Source of the DNA: Carboxylicivirga mesophila | GTDB taxonomy: Bacteria; Bacteroidota; Bacteroidia; Bacteroidales; Marinilabiliaceae | Direction: 5' to 3' | DNA length: 64,000 nt | NCBI RefSeq assembly: GCF_018271975.1 | Contig: NZ_JAGUCN010000018.1 | Span: forward strand, 1 to 64,000 | Shown: piece by piece, positions 59,432 through 64,000 of the stretch | Numbering within the stretch: position 1 is the first letter of the stretch | Layout: every line of letters begins with the position of its first letter | The notes under the pieces: generated by a model | Database searches by the model: none | Told to the model about the DNA's origin: nothing | Seen by the model: the letters and a program-made list of their open reading frames with translations, nothing else | Translations under genes and position numbers: made by a program

Positions 59432-61522
59432 ATGAAAAGAAATCTAACTCTATTTATCTTACTTCTGTTCTTTTACAATATTCAGGCACAGGCACCGCAA
59501 TGGATCAGCATTACTGCTTCGTATGAAGTGGTTGACATTAAAGAAGAAGGCGACCTCTTATGGCTGGCAACCCAAGGAGGAGTCATTAAATTTCATAAGG
59601 AAACAGGTGAGCAGGAACTCTTCACCAGTACTAATTCAGGACTCTGTGACAATCGAGTGCAATCTATTGTCATTGAAGAAAGTGGAAAAAAATGGTTTGG
59701 GACAGCAAATGGAGTGAGTTCATTTGATGATACCAATTGGATTGTATACCGAAACGAACTTCCTGATAATTTCGTTAATTCTGTGGCCATAGACCAACAA
59801 GGGAATAAATGGTTCGGAACCCAAAGTAACGGTTGTGCTATGTACGATGATTCTCAGTGGAAAATATATAATAATAAATCAAGCGGACACCCAACAACTA
59901 TTGTTGATATTGTTATAGATAATGAGAATGCAATCTGGTTTGCAACTTTTGGTATGGGCATCTGTAAATTTCATAACAATCAATGGACTCAGTATAATAC
60001 ATCCAACTCTAACCTGCCATATGATTATGTAACTGATTTGATGGTTGATACTGACAACAGTATCTGGTTTAATGTAAATACAGGTGTCTACAAAATTGAG
60101 CAGAATACCGTAAGTATGATTTCATCTGACATCCCTGACTGCCTGACAATTGATCCGGCTGGCAACAAGTGGTTTGGCTTCAGAAATGGAGGTATTAGCA
60201 AATACAATGAAACCGGCAATTCCACTTATCCTTATATCCCGGCTTTGGGCAATAGGGAAGTAAGAACTATAGAAGTGGTTAGTAATGGGGATTTTTGGAT
60301 TGGCACCAATGACGGGATAGTTTTGTTTGACCATACGAGCTCGGAGTATTATTCTACTGCCACATCAGGGCTGCCCAGTGCTCTGGTTTACAATATTCAC
60401 ATTGATAAAAACGGAAACAAATGGTTCGGAACAAATCAAGGGGCTGCCAGGTTTGATGGTTCTGATTGGCTCACTTTTAAAGACAAAGACTCAGACTTTT
60501 ACCTAACACAGGTATTCAAAATAATATCCGACCTGGATGGTAATATCTGGATGGCAACCAATGCAGGAGTTGCCCGGTTTGCTGATGGACAAATGAAGAT
60601 GCTGAACCACATGAACTCACCTTTACCTAACACCATATTTTCTGATGTTGATGTGGATCCAATCAGCGGCGATGTTTGGGTTACTTCCGCAGAAGGGGTA
60701 CTAAGCTACGATGGCACTAACTGGTTAGCCTATAATGCTACCAACTCTGATTTACCATCGAATAATGTCAGCTGCGTTGCCATCGATGCCACAGGCATAA
60801 AATGGTTTGGAACCCAAGGTAGTGGCATTGCTAAATTTGACAATACCAATTGGGAACTTTTTAACGGGTCTAATTCTCCTGTTGACATTGATTACATTAA
60901 TTCGATTTCCATTGATAAAGACCAGAAAAAGTGGATATACACTAGCCAAAGGGTTATCGAATACAATGAAGAATCCTGGATAACCCATTGGCATCTTGAT
61001 TATCAATGGAGGGGTAAAATGCATGAAGGCATTGAAAGTAACAAATGGTTCACTGGTTATAGCGGACTCACTAAGTTTACAGGTGCCTATTATGAACACT
61101 TCACAATGGAAAATTCAGGCCTTCCGGCCAATTGGTGTTATTCTTTTGTTGTTGATGACAAATTGAATAAATGGATTGCTACAATTGGTGGTGTTGGCGT
61201 TTATAATGAAAATGGTGTTGATATTTCACCAACGCCAACTTCAGTCAATATATCGCCGGTCTCTACAAACCTGAAATTTAAAGTATCACCTAATCCTGCT
61301 TCAAGCCATATCAACATTAAATTCAACCCGGTATCTGAACAAGAAAAGATTAATACAATAGAAGTATTTATTTATGATGCATCGGGTAGATTGAATAAAC
61401 AAGTATCTAAGGCTTTTACCTCCCAAACGACTATCAATGTAGGTGACATCAGTAGTGGTATTTACTTTGTAAAAATCAAATACGGAGAGCAGATTGGACA
61501 AACTAAGTTTGTCAAGCTATAG
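59432..61522 (+). CDS. secreted beta-propeller protein with type IX sorting tail
   Basis: The 696-residue protein has a signal peptide (MKRNLTLFILLLFFYNIQAQ) and about a dozen regulator-propeller repeats of the form NKWFGTxxGxxxF or IWxATxxG (about residues 50-590). These are the blades seen in the sensor part of hybrid two-component systems, here without any kinase. The C-terminal 80 residues (FKVSPNPASSHINIKF ... IYDASGRL ... SSGIYFVKI) are a type A sorting domain for the type IX secretion system. It is therefore exported and surface-bound or released. The ligand is unknown. Confidence 0.88.
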   Translation: MKRNLTLFILLLFFYNIQAQAPQWISITASYEVVDIKEEGDLLWLATQGGVIKFHKETGEQELFTSTNSGLCDNRVQSIVIEESGKKWFGTANGVSSFDDTNWIVYRNELPDNFVNSVAIDQQGNKWFGTQSNGCAMYDDSQWKIYNNKSSGHPTTIVDIVIDNENAIWFATFGMGICKFHNNQWTQYNTSNSNLPYDYVTDLMVDTDNSIWFNVNTGVYKIEQNTVSMISSDIPDCLTIDPAGNKWFGFRNGGISKYNETGNSTYPYIPALGNREVRTIEVVSNGDFWIGTNDGIVLFDHTSSEYYSTATSGLPSALVYNIHIDKNGNKWFGTNQGAARFDGSDWLTFKDKDSDFYLTQVFKIISDLDGNIWMATNAGVARFADGQMKMLNHMNSPLPNTIFSDVDVDPISGDVWVTSAEGVLSYDGTNWLAYNATNSDLPSNNVSCVAIDATGIKWFGTQGSGIAKFDNTNWELFNGSNSPVDIDYINSISIDKDQKKWIYTSQRVIEYNEESWITHWHLDYQWRGKMHEGIESNKWFTGYSGLTKFTGAYYEHFTMENSGLPANWCYSFVVDDKLNKWIATIGGVGVYNENGVDISPTPTSVNISPVSTNLKFKVSPNPASSHINIKFNPVSEQEKINTIEVFIYDASGRLNKQVSKAFTSQTTINVGDISSGIYFVKIKYGEQIGQTKFVKL

Positions 61523-61574
61523 AAAAGTACTTAACCAGATGCTATGGAAGTAAGAGGCTTACTGGTTGTTTTAA

Positions 61575-61620
61575 CTATAAGCAATGGCACGGATTGCAAA
61601 TCCACACCAGCAATGGGCGG
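61575..61620. repeat. REP-like unit
   Basis: GCACGGATTGCAAATCCACACC contains the inverted pair GGATT/AATCC and resembles the core of the units at 57652 and the ends of repeat A. Confidence 0.4.
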
Positions 61621-61758
61621 AAAGCAAACAAGGATATAAGAATACATTGGCACTTTAGTGCAGGTAGCGTAAAATATAGAATCTGCATCGGGCATCGATG
61701 TGGTGATATAAACTAGTTAGCATTAATTAAAAATTACAAACATTAAATCTTCAAATAT

Positions 61759-62187
61759 ATGTTTGGATTATTTAAAAAGAGAAATAGACCAATTCATGAA
61801 TTGCCAATTTCTAAAGCCCTTGTAGAATATAGGAAAAAAGGATTCGTCATTTTGGGAATTAATTTCTACATCGATGACCAAATTCTTTTTCAAGTATTAC
61901 TCGCTAAACATTTTAAAGAAAAAGGACTTGAAGTAATCAATGAAGATGATATGGCCATTTATCATTTTTTCAATAAAACTAAAACCCTCACAAATGAAAC
62001 TTGGGAGATATTTAAAAACGAAGAAATCAATAGCTCTTTTCTTCACTTTGAAGAACTTAAAGGAGTTTTTGGATATGTGAGAAATATCGGAAAGAAACCT
62101 ACTGAAATTGAAGAAGCTATCTATAATGACATGAAACTGTACAATTTATCCAAAGAAAAAAAAGTTGTTATAGAATATGTAGGGTAA
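61759..62187 (+). CDS. small protein of unknown function
   Basis: The 142-residue protein starts MFGLFKKRNRPIHELP, is soluble and acidic-basic mixed, and shows no familiar motif. It stands alone between repeats with an AT-rich leader. The start fits an ATG with a purine-poor upstream region, usual for this phylum. No function can be given. Confidence 0.55.
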   Translation: MFGLFKKRNRPIHELPISKALVEYRKKGFVILGINFYIDDQILFQVLLAKHFKEKGLEVINEDDMAIYHFFNKTKTLTNETWEIFKNEEINSSFLHFEELKGVFGYVRNIGKKPTEIEEAIYNDMKLYNLSKEKKVVIEYVG

Positions 62188-62259
62188 ATAACTAATGTAA
62201 CAAACCGCAATATCACACGCTACATAACTGTTTTCTGTGAAGTTAAAAACCAATCCTAT

Positions 62260-63747
62260 ATGAGAAAGTTCTTTATCCTGATGTTCTTGGTTAGCTGTTG
62301 GAATGACACCTCACAAGCCAATACCAAGAGATTTGTATTTACTCCCCATCAACCTGCCTACATCAATTTCGTTGTAGAAAACATCAACGACACACATGCC
62401 TATTCGCTCATAATTAATGAAATGCTTCCCTACAGTCAGCAAAGTTTAAATGTTGATTTTAATGAGCCTGCCAGTCTTACAAAAGCACTTAGTATAAACA
62501 CGCCTGTTTATATCAATATGGTCAGCGGTAATAACATGCTGAAGCTTTTTGTGATTCCAAATGACACACTAACGGTTAAACTGGATTATTCTAAAGGCCC
62601 ACAACTAAACGAGATGGCCTCTTTTAGTGGCACAACTGGCAGCATCTGCAACTACTTAAACAATGTGCGCCAGCACTATTACAAAGGGCCACGAAAAGAA
62701 CAAAGCATTGAGGATTTTAATCAGCAGGTAGAAGTGTTTTATAATAACCAGCAACACAAATTAGACTCCGTGCAGAAAGCGAATGAAATACCCGCTTGGT
62801 TCTATCAGCTAGAAGCTTTCAACATAAATATGGAAGCTGAGTTTAACAAGGCGAACCAGTTTTTGCAACGCGGCTGGATGCATAATCAATACGTCAACCG
62901 GGATGTCAGCTTCACGGAGCATGTAAATTTCAACAACCAGCACATGTGCTGGCTCGAAAACAGCATCGAATACCTGGGCAGTCTAAAGCCGGTAAAATTC
63001 GACTCGCTGTTGCAGTACGGCAAAGCTACCGATGAGATATTTTTTGAATACCTGCAAAGCAATATTGACATCGTATCATCAAAAATCAAAGGATATGGAC
63101 TTGCTTACTATGTAGCATCCAGATTGTCGGTCACCTTCTGTGGCAACAAACTGCTTAAGCTCTCCCCCGCTGAATTTAACACCTACACCCAACAGGTTGA
63201 TGAACTGATTTTAAACAACAAGCATTTAATAACCGACTCAACTGTCTATCATTTCCTGATAGCTGAAAAAGAAAGAAAATATTCAGAGTACCTCAACCAG
63301 AACCAACTCACTAAAGGTGACGATGCCCCTAACTTTTATTTACGCAATGTTGATGGTGGAATGAAAAACCTGGAGGACTTTAAAGGGAAAGTGATATTTA
63401 TAAATTTCTGGGCAACCTATTGCGTACCCTGCATTAATTCGATACCTCAGAAAAATGAGTTGGCTGAGGAGTTTAAGGAGAGTGATTTTATACTGATTAA
63501 TATTTGCCTGGATACCGACTTTGAACAATGGAATAAAATCATTGAAACAAAAAATTTTAAAGGAGAGCATCTCATCTGCAAAGGCCAATGGAAAGAAAAC
63601 CTGACGGCTAAATATAATATCTATGGAATTCCTCACTACACAATCATTGGAAAGGATGGTAAAGTTCTGGCCAATAAGATCAACAATGAGATGCATGATA
63701 TAATTAAAAAAGCAGTTGAAGACAATTACTCAATAACTAAGCAATAA
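62260..63747 (+). CDS. TlpA-like thioredoxin-domain protein
   Basis: The 495-residue protein has a signal segment (MRKFFILMFLVSCWNDTSQA; the Cys at 13 may be a lipid anchor) and a long helical middle part (about 120-340). The C-terminal thioredoxin/TlpA domain contains FINFWATYCVPCINSIP (CxxC near 389-392) and GIPHYTIIGKDGK (cis-Pro). The architecture is common in Bacteroidota envelope proteins thought to reduce or oxidise thiols in the periplasm. The partner is unknown. Confidence 0.85.
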   Translation: MRKFFILMFLVSCWNDTSQANTKRFVFTPHQPAYINFVVENINDTHAYSLIINEMLPYSQQSLNVDFNEPASLTKALSINTPVYINMVSGNNMLKLFVIPNDTLTVKLDYSKGPQLNEMASFSGTTGSICNYLNNVRQHYYKGPRKEQSIEDFNQQVEVFYNNQQHKLDSVQKANEIPAWFYQLEAFNINMEAEFNKANQFLQRGWMHNQYVNRDVSFTEHVNFNNQHMCWLENSIEYLGSLKPVKFDSLLQYGKATDEIFFEYLQSNIDIVSSKIKGYGLAYYVASRLSVTFCGNKLLKLSPAEFNTYTQQVDELILNNKHLITDSTVYHFLIAEKERKYSEYLNQNQLTKGDDAPNFYLRNVDGGMKNLEDFKGKVIFINFWATYCVPCINSIPQKNELAEEFKESDFILINICLDTDFEQWNKIIETKNFKGEHLICKGQWKENLTAKYNIYGIPHYTIIGKDGKVLANKINNEMHDIIKKAVEDNYSITKQ

Positions 63748-63753
63748 GCTAAA

Positions 63754-64000
63754 ATGTATACTCCCCTCATAACAATACTGATTATAGCCATTCTCCTTTT
63801 TATCCTTTATTATGTACCTATATTGCTTTGGTTTGTGGCACGATTATCCGGCGCAAAAATTAACCTGTTGACACTAACCTTCATGCGGTTTAGGAACGTA
63901 CCTCCAGCAGTAATTGTAAAATCGTTGATTGAAGTCAACAAAGCTGGCTTAAAGGGCATCGATAGAAAGGTACTAGAAGCCCATTATCTGGCTGGTGGAA
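63754..64000 (+). CDS. floA: flotillin-like protein FloA (5' part only)
   Basis: The frame is open from ATG 63754 to the window end (82 codons). It begins with a membrane helix (ILIIAILLFILYYVPILLWFVAR) and continues with INLLTLTFMRFRNVPPAVIV, EVNKAGLKGI and LEAHYLAGG, the conserved N-terminal pattern of FloA/UPF0365. FloA proteins organise membrane microdomains. The rest lies beyond the window. Confidence 0.88.
   Translation, partial: MYTPLITILIIAILLFILYYVPILLWFVARLSGAKINLLTLTFMRFRNVPPAVIVKSLIEVNKAGLKGIDRKVLEAHYLAGG

Overview
The window is a chromosomal segment of a Bacteroidota bacterium, most likely a Marinilabiliales-type marine or sediment lineage; this assignment is inferred from gene content, with no rRNA or marker-tree evidence in the window. 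Pointers are Bacteroidota-style promoters (TTG, then TAnnTTTG), a protein with a type IX secretion sorting tail, DUF3857/transglutaminase and DUF2807 proteins, glycine-lipid synthesis genes, and many short intergenic repeats of kinds common in this phylum. No tRNA, rRNA or CRISPR array was found.

Region 1 (1-4.7 kb) is accessory DNA that reads as an integron-like cassette array without a visible integrase. Single genes or one toxin-antitoxin pair (a CPBP membrane protein, an unknown membrane-anchored protein, ParD/ParE, a membrane-anchored HExxH peptidase) are separated by attC-like imperfect palindromes. In each cassette the start box is the reverse complement, exact or near-exact, of its own end box. 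A truncated group II intron sits in one attC-like box, next to an IS1182-type transposase remnant.

Region 2 (4.7-10.8 kb, minus) holds two DUF3857/transglutaminase-like secreted proteins, one apparently catalytically dead, a repeat-rich DUF2807 protein and an alanine/sodium symporter. Region 3 (11-17.8 kb) holds central metabolism and small genes: class I fumarase, an O6-alkylguanine-DNA alkyltransferase, ATP-type PEP carboxykinase, a one-domain DEAD-like protein, a YchJ-like protein, an NTF2-like protein and a DUF493 protein. Region 4 (17.9-23.1 kb) is a complete caa3-type cytochrome oxidase operon: SCO, subunits I, III, IV, and II with a fused cytochrome c, plus heme O synthase.

Region 5 (23.1-38.9 kb, minus) is the division and cell wall (dcw) cluster, mraZ-rsmH-ftsL-ftsI-murE-mraY-murD-ftsW-murG-murC-ftsQ-ftsA-ftsZ-yqeY. 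A promoter and three 10-bp-spaced MraZ boxes lie in front of mraZ. Region 6 (39.2-42.4 kb) is a second modular stretch: five small genes for membrane proteins on the minus strand, most of them bracketed by copies of roughly 100-bp repeats, followed by low-complexity DNA.

Region 7 (42.5-45.9 kb) carries the two acyltransferases expected to make glycine lipids and a disulfide-reductase-like flavoprotein that lacks the redox cysteines. Region 8 (46-59 kb) is a lysine degradation operon: acyl-CoA beta-transaminase (Kat), a two-subunit CoA-transferase, kce, kdd, kamA, two aminomutase accessory proteins (kamB and kamC types), kamD, kamE and thiolase. Kat replaces the usual ammonia lyase Kal, so the route should end in acetoacetyl-CoA and, through the CoA-transferase and thiolase, in acetyl-CoA. 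Region 9 (59.4-64 kb) has a propeller protein with a type IX sorting tail, an unknown small protein, a TlpA-like thioredoxin protein and the start of a flotillin-like gene that runs off the window.
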